Positions 47,266-58,872 of a stretch of DNA of 64,000 nt are shown here, one piece after another. The stretch is from NCBI GenBank assembly GCA_000231825.2, contig JH720304.1, forward strand, positions 596,724-660,723, given 5' to 3'. This DNA is from Tetrahymena elliotti 4EA. Lineage: Eukaryota; Ciliophora; Oligohymenophorea; Hymenostomatida; Tetrahymenidae. The position numbers were made by a program, and so were the translations under genes. Positions within the stretch are counted from its first letter, which is position 1. Every line of letters starts with the position of its first letter. A model generated the notes under the pieces. The model was not told the origin of the DNA. It saw nothing but the letters and a program-made list of their open reading frames with translations, and did not search any database.

Positions 47266-49655
47266 ATGAAGAAATAACGATCTAGTGAAAGGATATAATA
47301 AGCCAATTAGGAATCAAAATCTAATGAGAGAAGAAATTCATAATAAAGAGTTTTCGCATAGGTATAGCAGAATCGTGAGTTTAATATGCAGATTGCTGCT
47401 ATATCTAATATCATGAAGCAAGTGGATCATGAATATTTAGATAAAATCTTTTCAAAAACTCAGATGAAAGACTAGAATTTTTAAAAGATTAAGCCCTCAA
47501 GAAGTCCTTCACCATCAAATAGCATTAGTTTAAATAAGTAGAAGAGATCTGATAATAGTAAAGAAAAAAGTAAGAGCAATCAGTAAATTTTATCAAAGTA
47601 GAGATCTTCTTCACTTATCAAACCTCAATCATAGGCTCATTATTTTATATAAAAAGATTCAAAAACTTTAACTGATATTTAGCCGATAAGGAGGTCTTTT
47701 TAAGAAATCCCTAAATCCCAAACGTTCCAATAAATTGTTCTGAAAAAAGATGATGATGAAAATATAGATGAAATGGATATTGAGTAGGAAAATGATGATT
47801 AATTCTCTTCATATAAAATCATTCCTTAATTTAAAGTTGGACAAATTACAATGAAAAGATCAAGGAAGAGATCTTATGAAGAAGATGAAAATGAAAATTT
47901 TATTTAATAAAATTCAGAATATTTTTCTTATTAAAGAGACCTTCTTTTGTCTAATAAAATAAATTCTTAACATAGGACTATAAAAGATATTTAGAATGAA
48001 TCGATGAGAACTTCACTCTACATAACACAAAATTCATTCAAGTGGAGTTAACAAATTTAAGCATAAACATGTAATTTATTTCTTAAATAAATAAGTATAA
48101 TTATAAGCATATTATTATTTTGTAAATAGAAAGGAAAGGATCACTCTAAAATTATTACAAAAATTCTAATAGCAAAATTTAGTAAGATAGTTGCAATAGA
48201 ATCTAAAATAGCAATTAAACCAAAACACACAGTTTTAATAAATCAACCAGCTTGGAAATAAATGTTGAAAAATAATAAGTTTCTTAGACATTCTAGCTTT
48301 TATAATCAGCTGAAAAATTTGGTGATTTAAGTAATATTTATAGCTAACAAAACGTAACCTTAGAAAGTATTAATAGTGATAGAAATTTTTAATTTTATTG
48401 CAAATTAGATTCAGGTAGTTTTGGTTAAGTTGATTTATATTTGCTTGAATTTGAAAATAAATAATAAGGCCAGGGCCAGTAAGAAATGCTAAATAATGAA
48501 GCTTAAAATGGAGATTCGAAGAGAAATGTTGATAAAAAAGATACTTATTATAAAAAATCATCAACTTATTTTCAATCAACAGAAAATGAGATGGGTGACT
48601 TTGAAAAATAGGTTAAACAGGTAGAGTTATATTAGAATGCAATTTAATTAAAATAATAAACATCTCATGAATCGACTAAAGAAGATTCAAATAGAAATAA
48701 ATAAATAAATTCAAAGATAGTTGATAATTCTTATTATAATGACATATCAAATACACCCATAATGAGTAAAATAAGAGCAAAAGCAAAACAGCTTTCAATA
48801 AATTTATTAGTTAATTCTACTCAAGGACAAGTTGTTTTGCCTGTTGCAGGTAAAAAAATAAAAAATTTTAACGAGTTTATTCGTGAGCTGTATATTATGT
48901 AAACTGTATAATTTGATATGATGCCTAAATTAATTGGCCAGGATCTAGATTAATAGATTTTATATCTAGAACTAGGATTGTGCAACATGTACGAGCTAAA
49001 GTAAGACTCATTAAAAAGAGGATATAAACTAGATGACCATTTCACATTTTCGATATTAGTCAACATAATATAGGCTATAGAATAAATGCTTTCAAATTAT
49101 AACGATAGCTTAAACAAATCATAGCCCCTTTTTCATAGTGATATTAAACCATAAAATATTATATTTACAATAAAAAAAAACTTATAAACAAACTAATCAG
49201 AAATTAAATTAATGCTCATTGATTTTGGAGGAGCATCTTTTGAATTGGAAGATTACTGGTCTTATTACACTCCTGCTTTTGTTTGCCCAAGTCTATGGGA
49301 GAGATTAGTAAATTAAAAGTTTAAATAAGATTTTCTAACATGGCCTGAAGTAAGGTATGCAGAAGTTTATGCAGCATGCAGGACAGTTTAGTTCCTCATG
49401 CTAGAAGAAAGACATAGAGACTTATTTAAAAAAGAAAATAACTAATAATTCATCAGACAATATGAACTAAGCTATCCTAAAACATGTAAAATACTAGAAA
49501 AAGTATACTAATGCATACAAGACTACAAGATCTTCAGTGACTATAAAAATGTATTTACTAATTAAGACTTTTATTCAATTAGCTAAAAAATTGATTTTGA
49601 CTAACAAAAAATATTTGAAATTTCAAAATTTTGCCAAATAATTTAAAACAGTTGA
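47266..49655 (+). CDS. Divergent protein kinase, array copy 4
   Basis: Exons 47266-48070 and 48130-49655, intron 59 nt, phase 1; 776 aa. The N-terminus is Gln/Ser/Lys-rich with SRSPSPSNS-like serine clusters. The array signature is clearest here: TIKDIQNESMRTS, six residues, SFKWS, ending three codons before QAQT and the intron. Kinase features: KLDSGSFGQVDLYLLEFE (~373), an insertion of ~140 residues, VLPVAGKKIKNF, EFIRELYIM, LYLELGLCNMYELK, LFHSDIKPQNIIFT, LMLIDFGGASFELEDYW, SYYTPAFVCPSLWE and RYAEVYAACRTVQFL. It retains DFGG where copies 2, 3 and 5 have DYGG. The closing QQKIFEISKFCQII matches the family. A Q/N/S-rich first intron-flanking region (KNSNSKIQQDSCNRI) follows the splice junction. 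Confidence 0.88.
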
Positions 49656-50178
49656 TTTATTTAACTAAATATTCATTAAATATTTAAAACAATATTTATT
49701 CAATAAAAAAATAATAACTACCTTTGTTCAAATCTAATGTAAACATATAATTTTAATTATCTTAAAGTTACTATTTCAATTTTTTATATTACATCATCTA
49801 TTAAATTATAAAAATAATATCTTTCATCATTTTAATTTCAAACAATAAAATATTCACGAAATTTTATTTTTGCTAATGTTTTTATTTTCATGTCTCATAC
49901 ATATTATAGCAACTTTTTTTGGAAATAATCAACAAATTAAAATCTATAATTTCTTATTTCTTTTTGTAGAAAGTTATAAATGGCTGTTTACAATAAAAAG
50001 AAAATTATAGTTAGAGCTTCTAAAAACCTAGTCTTTTAAACTATAAAATTTTGATCATACATCAAAGATACTTATATTATACTTAAATTCAATTAATAAT
50101 TAAAAAAATAGATACTTAACAAAATAAATATCAGAAAGTTAATATTTTTTTAAAATATATTTTTAGAATCTGTAAAAA
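49656..50178. other. Spacer downstream of kinase copy 4
   Basis: AT-rich spacer; a short frame at 49980 (MAVYNKKKIIVRASKNL) ends quickly. It presumably holds the promoter of the Gln-rich ORF that follows. Confidence 0.4.
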
Positions 50179-51444
50179 ATGTGGCAAAGCAAACCAAAAT
50201 AAAAGGATTAACAAAAAAAGAATGATTTACAGGAAAATCTTTTAGATGAGCATGAAAGAGGACAAATGGATCACCAAAAGGCCAGTTTAATAGCTTAGAA
50301 ATAAATTGAAGATGTATATGAAGAAGATGACCCTGTATTATTTAATAGGCAGTAATAATAGAAGTAGCAGTAGTATAAGCCTTTCAAAATGTAAAAAGAA
50401 GCTCAAGATTTTTTTTCCTAAGCACCGCCATAGATTAATTTTGCATCACCATAAAATTAAAATATATAAAGATCAAGAAATTCACCTATCTAGTAGCAAT
50501 ATCAATAGATATTTCAATAGCCATAATAATAATAAGCACATAGATATATCGATTTTTAGTAAAATTAGATTCCTACTGTGCAACAATAGCAACAACAATA
50601 AAATTAATAACAATAGCAACAACAATAAAATTAATAACAATAGCAACAATAACTTTTACAGCGAATTGGTTAAAATAACTAATAGTAAAATAATTATAAT
50701 AGTAATGCATTTAGTAATACAAGAAGTATAACATCTAATAATATTTATATTCCATTTTAATAATAACCACTTCCTCCTTAGGCAAATACATATTAAGTAC
50801 TATCTCCTAAAAATAATCCTTTCGGTTTTAATACAAATTCAAATAGAGGTGGTGGAATTCCTCCTCCTCCTCCTCCTGCTATGATTCTTCCACCTTCTGC
50901 ATTAAGACCTTAAATTGTTAATCAATAAAGTAATATGAATAACAATAATAGTTAATCAATCTCTAGTATTTCTAATAATCTTACACCTTCAAACAAATAA
51001 GCAAGATTACCATAAATTATTAATTAAAATAACAATAGTTCTTATGAATTTGGTTCAAGAAATAATTTAAATTAAAATAATTTCAATAACTAATAAAATT
51101 AAAATACTTCTTAAAACTTACAAAGAGATTATTCATTTTAGCCTTGGTCTAATGAATAAAAAAATATTAGTTTTTAATAAAATAACTTAAATTAGCTACC
51201 AAAGGGCTTTGTCTTCAATTAGGAGTCGTAAGATTTTGAAAAAATTAAATATTAATTTTAATATTATTCTAATTTCATTTAATAGTTCAAATAGTTTTAA
51301 TTCATTCTTTTAACCATAATAAGAGCTGAAACAAAAAAGTAGATAATACTATTTAAAACAATTAAGATAGTAAACATAATTTAATTTATACATATTAGGC
51401 AAAGATACTACAACCAAAGAAAAATAAGGATTTAAATTATTTGA
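50179..51444 (+). CDS. Gln/Asn/Pro-rich low-complexity ORF, probable 5' part of kinase copy 5
   Basis: Open from ATG 50179 to TGA 51442. It begins with a charged helical segment (~1-60, DLQENLLDEHERGQMDHQKA, then IEDVYEEDDPVLFNRQ). A very Gln-rich region (~62-165) follows, with interrupted runs of up to ~8 Gln, coded by mixtures of CAA, TAA and TAG. Next come an Asn/Ser/Pro-rich part with NPFGFNTNSNRGGG and a run of six prolines (~225), and more Asn/Gln sequence to LPKGFVFNQESQDFEKI (~365). After that the sequence degrades into AT-rich nonsense, so a splice donor probably lies near 51215-51260. The next exons (from ~51500) lack a start ATG, have a TGA immediately upstream and are spliced in phase into kinase copy 5. 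I therefore infer one gene, although the joining junction was not found. Confidence 0.6.
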
Positions 51445-51499
51445 AGATAATAGTAAATTAAATTGATTATTTTTTTAAATTGATGGATTTCATTTAAAG

Positions 51500-54007
51500 T
51501 TCAATAAGGATTCAGCAATTTGAGTTTATCTAAGCAATCTCAAGATGGCAAAAAATAAGAAGAAAGTTCAAAAATTTAAAAAACAGACCTAAAAGACAAA
51601 CCCTAATCGTCATCATAAATTTCAAGTCAATAAAAATAAAGTTATTTTGATGATGAGCTACTTGGATAATGTAAATAATTAGATTTAAAACTGGTTTAAT
51701 ATCTCTTTTAACTAATATAGCTGAAAAAGCACCTGGTGTACATTTTGATGATTTTTATTTTGGTAAGTAATAAATAGAAGAAGAAAAATTTATTTTATTT
51801 TTAAAAAAATCAAGATGATAAAAATAGTGAAAGCCAATCCATGAGATCTTTTAATTTAAATCAAACTGAAGATCCAAATATGGGAAGCATTTAAAAAGAG
51901 AGATCTCGTTCTCGTGAAAAAAAAATTAAAAGAAATAAATTAAAAGAGCCAAAAAAAAACAAAATCTCAGAGTAGCAAGAATCTATAACCTCAAGTAAAA
52001 ATAAATAGCTTTCTCCATTACTAAAACCTAAGCAGTAGACATAAACTAGTTCAAGAGTATTGAGAACGATGAAAGATATACAAGGAGAATCTTTAAGAAC
52101 TTCTAATTGTTTTCAAGCTTAATCTTTTAAGTGGACCTCAAGAATTTAAAATTAATTAACAGGTAACTAAAATTTGTTGAAAGTAGTATCAAGTTTATTT
52201 ATTTTACTACTTTTAAAATTGGTTAAAAGAACAGATTTAATATTTAGCATTTTTATTCTTAACTGAGCCTTAATTTATTTACTTATTATTTTTTTAAATG
52301 AAAGTTGTTTACTTTTTTTCGATTTTATTGCATTGATCAAATAACTCTTTTAATTGAAATTTTTTTATAGTCAAAAAGGGAATTAAAATGAATGAAATAA
52401 AAAAATAGAAGCCTGAGTCTTTTTTAGATGATTAATTGATAAATCTTAGTAAAAAATTTGATAGTAAACTGTAGAAAATATCAGAAATTGAAGAAGTTGG
52501 AAGTTCTGAAAGATTAGTTAATAAGAATTAAGTCTCCACTAGCTCTAGAAACTAAAATTTAATAATACCATATAATGATGATGATAATATTTAAACTAAA
52601 TCGGGATACATTAATATGGATATAGAGTTAGAAGAATCAACGAGCAACATTCAAGATATTTTTTCATCTGTGGATACTTTTGCATAAACTATGAGTCTAT
52701 TTAAAAAAAAATTATCTGTTATATAGAAAAATGGTTAAGCTCCAAAATTCTAATTTTAATATCATAGCAGTATTGATAATGGAAGTTTTGGATAGGTAGA
52801 TTTGTACTTTTTTAACTAAAATAATTTAAATCTATCAGACATAACACCTATAATTCCACCATTTAATTCTCAAAATTATTCATTGACTTCTTCTTTAGAT
52901 AATAAAATCGAAACTATAAAAAATAGTAAGGAATATAGATTTGATAATATTTTACAATCTAATGACTCAGAATTAATTTCTAATACATTCTCAAGCTAAA
53001 AGTAGCTTTCATAATAATAAAGTAAAAATATTACTAATTCTATTTCTACAGTAGAAAGTTCAACATAAATGAATAGCCAAGAGATGCAATTTTCTCTAAG
53101 TATGAGTTAATAATTTAGTCTACTTACTAAATCCTTAAAAAATCAAGAAATAAAAATCTTACCAGCTGCTGGAAAGAAAATTAAAAAGCAGGATGAGTTT
53201 GTTCGAGAGCTTTATATCATGTAATATTTTTAAAGCCAATACATGCCTTCTCTGTTTGGTTTTGATACAGAAAAATAAATTTTATATATGGAGTTAGGCT
53301 TATGCAATTTATTTGACTTAAAATAAGATAGCATAAACAAGAATTACAGATTTAGTGATGAATTTACCTATCAAACTCTATTAAATATTATAAAAGCAAT
53401 AGAATCCTTTATTAGCTTTAAAGATCAATCAACTGGATAACCAAAACCTATGTTTCATAGTGACATTAAACCATAAAATATCATTTTGACTGCTAGTAAA
53501 TCTAATGATCTTGATAAAACCTAAATCAAACTTCTATTGATAGATTATGGTGGTGCTTCTATAGAAAAAGAAGATTATTGGACATATTATACTCCAGCTT
53601 TTGTTAATAATATTTTATGGAGCAAGTTTGTTAATGACTAAAATTACTAAGATAAGGTTTCATGGGAAGAAATCAGATTTGCTGAAGTTTATGCTGCATG
53701 CAGAACAATCCAGTATATTATAGTAGAAAAAGAAAGATAAAACCTATTTAAAAAAGAGAATTAAAAATAATTTATTTTTCAATACTGGAAGGAATATCCT
53801 TAAACAATAAGACTAATCAATACAATATTTTAAATAGAGTATAAAGGAAGAATAGATAGTTAATATAGAGGAATTTTTTTAAATTAAGAAATATTTGAAG
53901 ACAAATCTATAAGTTCTGAAAAAATTGTTTTTGAAGCTTAAAAAATATTTGAGCTCTCAAAACTTAAAAATAATTATTTCAATTAAATTCAATTTCAAAA
54001 TATTTGA
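51500..54007 (+). CDS. Divergent protein kinase, array copy 5
   Basis: Phase-consistent exons: ~51500-51670, 51721-51762, 51815-52162 and 52371-54007, with introns of 50, 52 and 208 nt. The first exons encode FSNLSLSKQSQDGKKQEESS, KQSYFDDELLGQ and SEKAPGVHFDDFYF. The array signature reads TMKDIQGESLRTS, six residues, SFKWTS before a phase-1 intron, longer than in the other copies. The kinase part has SIDNGSFGQVDLYFF, a ~125-residue insertion, LPAAGKKIKKQ (Ala-Ala-Gly-Lys instead of Val-Ala-Gly-Lys), EFVRELYIM, LYMELGLCNLFDLKQ, MFHSDIKPQNIILT, LLLIDYGGASI, DYWTYYTPAFVN and RFAEVYAACRTIQ. The Cys-Pro after PAFV, present in copies 1, 3 and 4, is replaced by Asn-Asn. The 5' end is uncertain; see the preceding ORF. 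Confidence 0.82.
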
Positions 54008-55099
54008 ATTATTAAGATGTATTTATTTATTGGTGTATATAATCATAGTAATTACTTAATTCTTTAAAATCAATTTAATAAATCAATAACAAACTTCTGT
54101 CAATAATTCTTTAAAGTAAGTGCTTTTACTTTTTAGGATTTTATGATATTGATAAATTGATCCAAATTAAATAAAATCATAAAAAATAGGGTTGAAAATA
54201 AATAAATGAAGAACTTAATTTTTAATTAAAAATAAATGTAAATATTGATCAGTATTTTAGGCTGATTTTAAAAAATTTATTAATAAATAATTTTATTAAT
54301 GCTGAATTAGATAATCATTGTTGAATAAAAACTCTTTGAAATATTTCATTTCATGTAAATCTTCATAATTTTTCTCATAATTTATTAAAATAAAAATATT
54401 TTCATTTCCACCCAAAAAAATTGTTAAATTTTATTGGTTATTGATCAATTTATTATTAATTTATTTATTATTCTGAAGTTTATAAAATTTAATCCATTCA
54501 AAAATAAATGTAACAATTTTTTAAATTGAATGAAATATTTCAAATATTCTAATACAAATTGATTTAACTTTATAGTTTCCAACATTAAAAAAAAGACTAA
54601 TAGTTTTTAGTAGTCTTAAGTAAGTTTTTTATCGTTTATTAATTAAAATAAAGCAAATATGTTTAATTTTATGTGATAGTTAACTTAATTTTTTATTTTA
54701 ATAAGGATAAGAAATGATTTGATACTTTGATATGGGGAAAGTCATTAAATTAAGTTAGCCACTGTTATTTTGATCAATAATAAACAAGTATTAATATTTA
54801 TTCTGCTTTTTGTTAAAATCTAAAAACGATTTCTTATTTTATAACAATAAAGAAAGGCTAAATTAATTAAACAATGGCTGTCTAAAACTATGTAACTTCT
54901 TAAATATTCATTCCATATCTTTTGAATACTTTAATAGATTAGCCACATATTTGATTTCATTAATTTTATTCTATCATAATAAAAATTATTTTATTTTAAA
55001 ATAGCTAAAAGTATCATATGATCGTTAAGTTTCTTAAAATATATTTATTTTTTCTATTTCCAATATTAAAAAGAAGACTTTTGAAATCAGAAGCAAAAA
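54008..55099. other. Spacer after the kinase array
   Basis: AT-rich spacer. A short frame at 54874 (MAVQNYVTSQIFIPYLLN) ends after 26 codons. No gene supported. Confidence 0.4.
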
Positions 55100-56900
55100 A
55101 ATAGAAGGGTTGGATGACATGGTTGATATAAATTAATTTTAATTTAGGAGGTTAGGCATTTTATATGAAAATTAAACAGAGCGCAAGGTTATTAATCTAA
55201 AAAAACTATAATATTCATACCTGAAACTTTACAAATACAAACAGGACCTGATCTAATTGACTTAGATTAAAAGTACAATTTTTATCTAAAGTTAAGTTGA
55301 AATTTTTGGAAAAAGTATTTTTATTAGAAACAAAATATTTAAAAATTAAGAAATAATAGATTAAGAATCTAAGAATCTATAATCACCAATAAATTGAATA
55401 TATAAAAAAACTATTTATCGAAAAGCCAATGGTGTAAATTGAAATCATAAAAGGCGAAAATGAATTTAAGAATGAAATAAATTTAATTAATTTGGACAGA
55501 GGAAAAAATTAGTTGAAAAATACTTCAAACCAATTGAAAAAGTGAGCAAAATATCAGTGATAACGAAGAAGAAATATATTTTTAAAAATATAGTTAGATT
55601 CTTTAATAAAATGATTTCAAAAACAAAAGTAATTATACTGATAAATAGAAAATTTTAGATTAATAAAATAGTAGTCATAACAAAGAAAATGATGACAAAT
55701 TAAATAGTATTTAAAATTATGAAAAAATTAATATTTTTTAAAACCCACATGATTCAGTTGTAATTAGTCGGTGTTTAACAGATAATGATAAAATTAATAA
55801 GTCAAAGAATTCTCATATTAAAACAAAACAATAAGATTAATATATTTATCATGAATAGAGTATGATAGCTAGTCTCAAAATTCTTATTAAAGTCAAAATA
55901 AAAAAGACCGCCTTACTGAAAATGCATAGATTTAGTAGCTGCCACCCTTATTCTCTTAAAATACTTTTGAATATAAATTAAATCTTAAAAATAAATACTA
56001 ACTAGAAGATAGGGTTAAGAAGAATTTTACTATTAACCACCTAATAAGATTTAGTAGAGTACTTTTAAGCTAGAATTAACAATAATAAGATTTAATCTTA
56101 TAAAACATAATCTAATAATTTATCGAATGTATGAATAAATGGCAAAGAGTAATAAATGTAAGTTGTATAAGATGATTTATGATAAAATAAATTAAAATAA
56201 TAATAAGAGGTAAATAGAAAATAGAAAGAGCAATATTATAGAAACTAAAAAAGATAAATAACAACCACTAAATCAATCAATTAAATTAAGAAAATAATCT
56301 TAAAAATTAAGTTATTGCTTGCTAAAACAAAATAGAGCAAGGAAATTAAGGATAAATTAAAAGAGAGGAAGAAGATGATTAGACAAAATTCTTAATAGTT
56401 AGAGAAAAGCTATTTATCAATCTCTCAAATAAGAACAATTTTATCTCACCATACATTTTTATGTTTTCTTTATTTTTCATTAAACTATTTCAAGAAAGTT
56501 TAGTTTTACTCTTTTTTACAACTCATTAATTTGGCTACTTGCTTTAAATTCTGTCTTAGGAGAGAATTTAAGCAAGCCTAAGGATTAGCCTTAAGTTTAG
56601 TTTCATCAATAGTGACATATTTCATCGCAATTATTTTGTTATTCTAAATATAATTAAAAAAATTTTAAATACTTGGACTTATCGTTACAAGTTCATTTTT
56701 TCTATCCTACTATTATATCATTAGCATTATCTTTGTTATTTGAGGACAAGAACCTTATGAAGTAAACACATGGATTATATCATACTTCTTTACACTAATT
56801 TTCAAAGAATATCTTTTTGATATAGATGTAAGTTTTGGGTATTACTGCACCAACAAAATGCTATTGGTAAAAGTTAGAAAACTTTTGACTTAAGTATGAT
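55100..56900 (+). pseudogene. Decayed 3' part of a GPS-type multi-helix membrane protein gene
   Basis: The first ~1.3 kb hold fragments of a charged, Gln/Asn/Lys-rich cytoplasmic tail in several frames. From about 56285 one frame reads KIKLLLAKTKQSKEIKDKLK, then IRTILSHHTFLCFLYFSL, and hydrophobic segments (FYSFLQLINLATCFKF, then LALSLVSSIVTYFIAIILLF, then GLIVTSSFFLSYYYIISII). A TGA at about 56741 interrupts it, and the same frame continues with NTWIISYFFTLIFKEYLFDI, the kind of helix that ends such proteins. The tail and the HH segment correspond to the very end of the gene at 58873-64000 (LKKEEIEKLLFLK, AVLAYHI). I see no ectodomain upstream. In-frame TGA, multiple frames and missing 5' part indicate a pseudogene. 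Confidence 0.6.
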
Positions 56901-58872
56901 AGGATCAGAATTTCTACTAAGAGCTATTTATTTATGGTTGAAATAAAATAAAATATTATTTTTCTTATTATTTTCTTTTTCTAAGTGTATTTTGTTTGCA
57001 TAGTCATTTTTTAAAAAATGTTTTTTTGAATTTAATATCTATTTTTAACTGAATTTAAAAAATAACTTTGATTTTTTTAAAATATACATTTTTTTTTACA
57101 TTAAAAATATCACTTTTCCACCATTTTAATATTATTGGTAAAATATTTTTACAGTCTAAAATCATAAAATTATCATCAAAATAAACCCAACCACAAAAAT
57201 ATACCAAAGTGAGCTGTAAGATAAAAAAATATCTTGTAGAAATTACATTTAAAACATAGAAAATATTGATATTTCGATGCATCTTACTTAAATCGTTTTA
57301 CTTATTTTAGAATAAAATAGTGAGAGAATATACTTTTGTGATGTTCCAATTAATGAATCAAATATTTTGATCTAAAATATAAATATGTTTGAAAAAAGCT
57401 AAACCTTATATTTTTAAAATAGAGGACTAACTTAAAATCATTCAATCATTTAAAAAATTAGTTAATTAATTAATAAAAAACTGAAAAGCAAATAATTAAT
57501 TTAATTCTGTTTCCTTAAAATATTCAATAATTATGATTAAGTTTTAATTATGTAAATTTATTTAGATTACTTTTGTTTAAGCTTATTTTCTTTAAGACAT
57601 TCATAAATAGATTGGAAGTATTTTTTATAAATCTATCATACTTATGTAGTTCCAGAGAATAACAAAAATACATTTTGTAAATATTATTTGAAACGAATTC
57701 TACAGCTTAGTATAGGTGAAAATTTAAAATAGAACTTATTTTGTTTATCATTCTATCTGTAAGGTTAGGTTCTCCTTATTTTGTTTTCTAATAAAAGAAT
57801 TTAATTAATAATAACAAAATTTATTAGAAACAAAAAGTAAAATTTTTCTTAATTTTGAATTTCTTAATGAGCATGAAGGATGGGCAATTGATTTCTTTAT
57901 TTGAAAGATGAAAAAGTAGATACTATTTGAATTTAGGTAAGAATTAAAACAATAATTATAGAAAGTAATCTTTTGCTTGATAAAATTCTTTAAAAATACC
58001 TCCCTGTATTATCATCATTCCCTCCTGATTAAGCGCATAGTTTTTCCATATTTAAATTATTTATTTTAATTTTCCAATAGTTAATTGAATCAAAAAAATT
58101 GTAAAATTTATATTCGATTTTAGTATTTTTCTAATAATTAACAAAAAATTCTCATCATTTTAACCACCCATTTTAAAAAATTGTTGTAAAGAATATGATT
58201 TCACTTTAAAATATCTCATCAAGGAGTATTAAAAAATATTTTATATTGATAAATTTTTCTAAATGAAATTCAATGCAATTATAGAAGGTATTTCAAATCT
58301 CATAAAAAAAAATATAATTTTGATGGCAGAGACAAATTCTTTTGGTTGAGTAAATTGATTTGATTTCTGTGTAAAAAGATGAATTTTGTAATAATTCCTT
58401 TTTAATATTGGTTACAAACAATTATTTTTTTGAAAGTTATTATTATAATTATGATAATATTGCAATATCTAAAATTAAAAAGAAACCTCAACTCTTAATT
58501 TGATTTATGAATGATCATATTTTTCCCTCTTTCCAGACAAAAATTTTTAAATCAATTGCTTGATTTATATAATTATTTCTTTAAAATTAAAAAAATTATT
58601 CGATTAAAAGGTTACAAAAAATTTCATGTTGTTATAAGCTTTTTTGACGAATAACGTCATTAAATAATTAGAAGCACTTGTACCATTTAAACATACTTTT
58701 AGATGAGCTTTGATAGAAATTAAACTAAATTTCATATCGACTTAAGAATATCTTTTTTTAAAAACTGAGCTCATAGCTAATTAGACATAATATCTCTCAA
58801 TTTAAAATATAAGAACCATCAAAAATTGTAATTGTAATTTATTTTCAAAAAAGTTAAAAAAATCAAATTTCT
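56901..58872. other. Long noncoding stretch
   Basis: About 2 kb of AT-rich DNA with no supported gene. A minus-strand frame at about 57013-57282 (MHRNINIFYVLNVISTRYFF) is open for 90 codons but has no protein-like signature beyond hydrophobicity. The last few hundred bases should include the promoter of the receptor-like gene. Confidence 0.45.

Noticed and set aside
50306..50731. A 141-codon frame on the plus strand with His/Asn/Ser-rich translation and no TAA/TAG
   Set aside because: It is a shadow of the Gln-rich ORF at 50179: the repeated caa/taa/tag codons read in another frame give AAC/AAT/AGC and therefore lack stops. The true frame is longer, begins with ATG 50179 and has a sensible N-terminus.
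57013..57282. Minus-strand hydrophobic frame of ~90 codons
   Set aside because: No recognisable pattern, no coding-like composition relative to flanks and no neighbouring exon. TGA-free stretches of this size are expected by chance in such AT-rich DNA.
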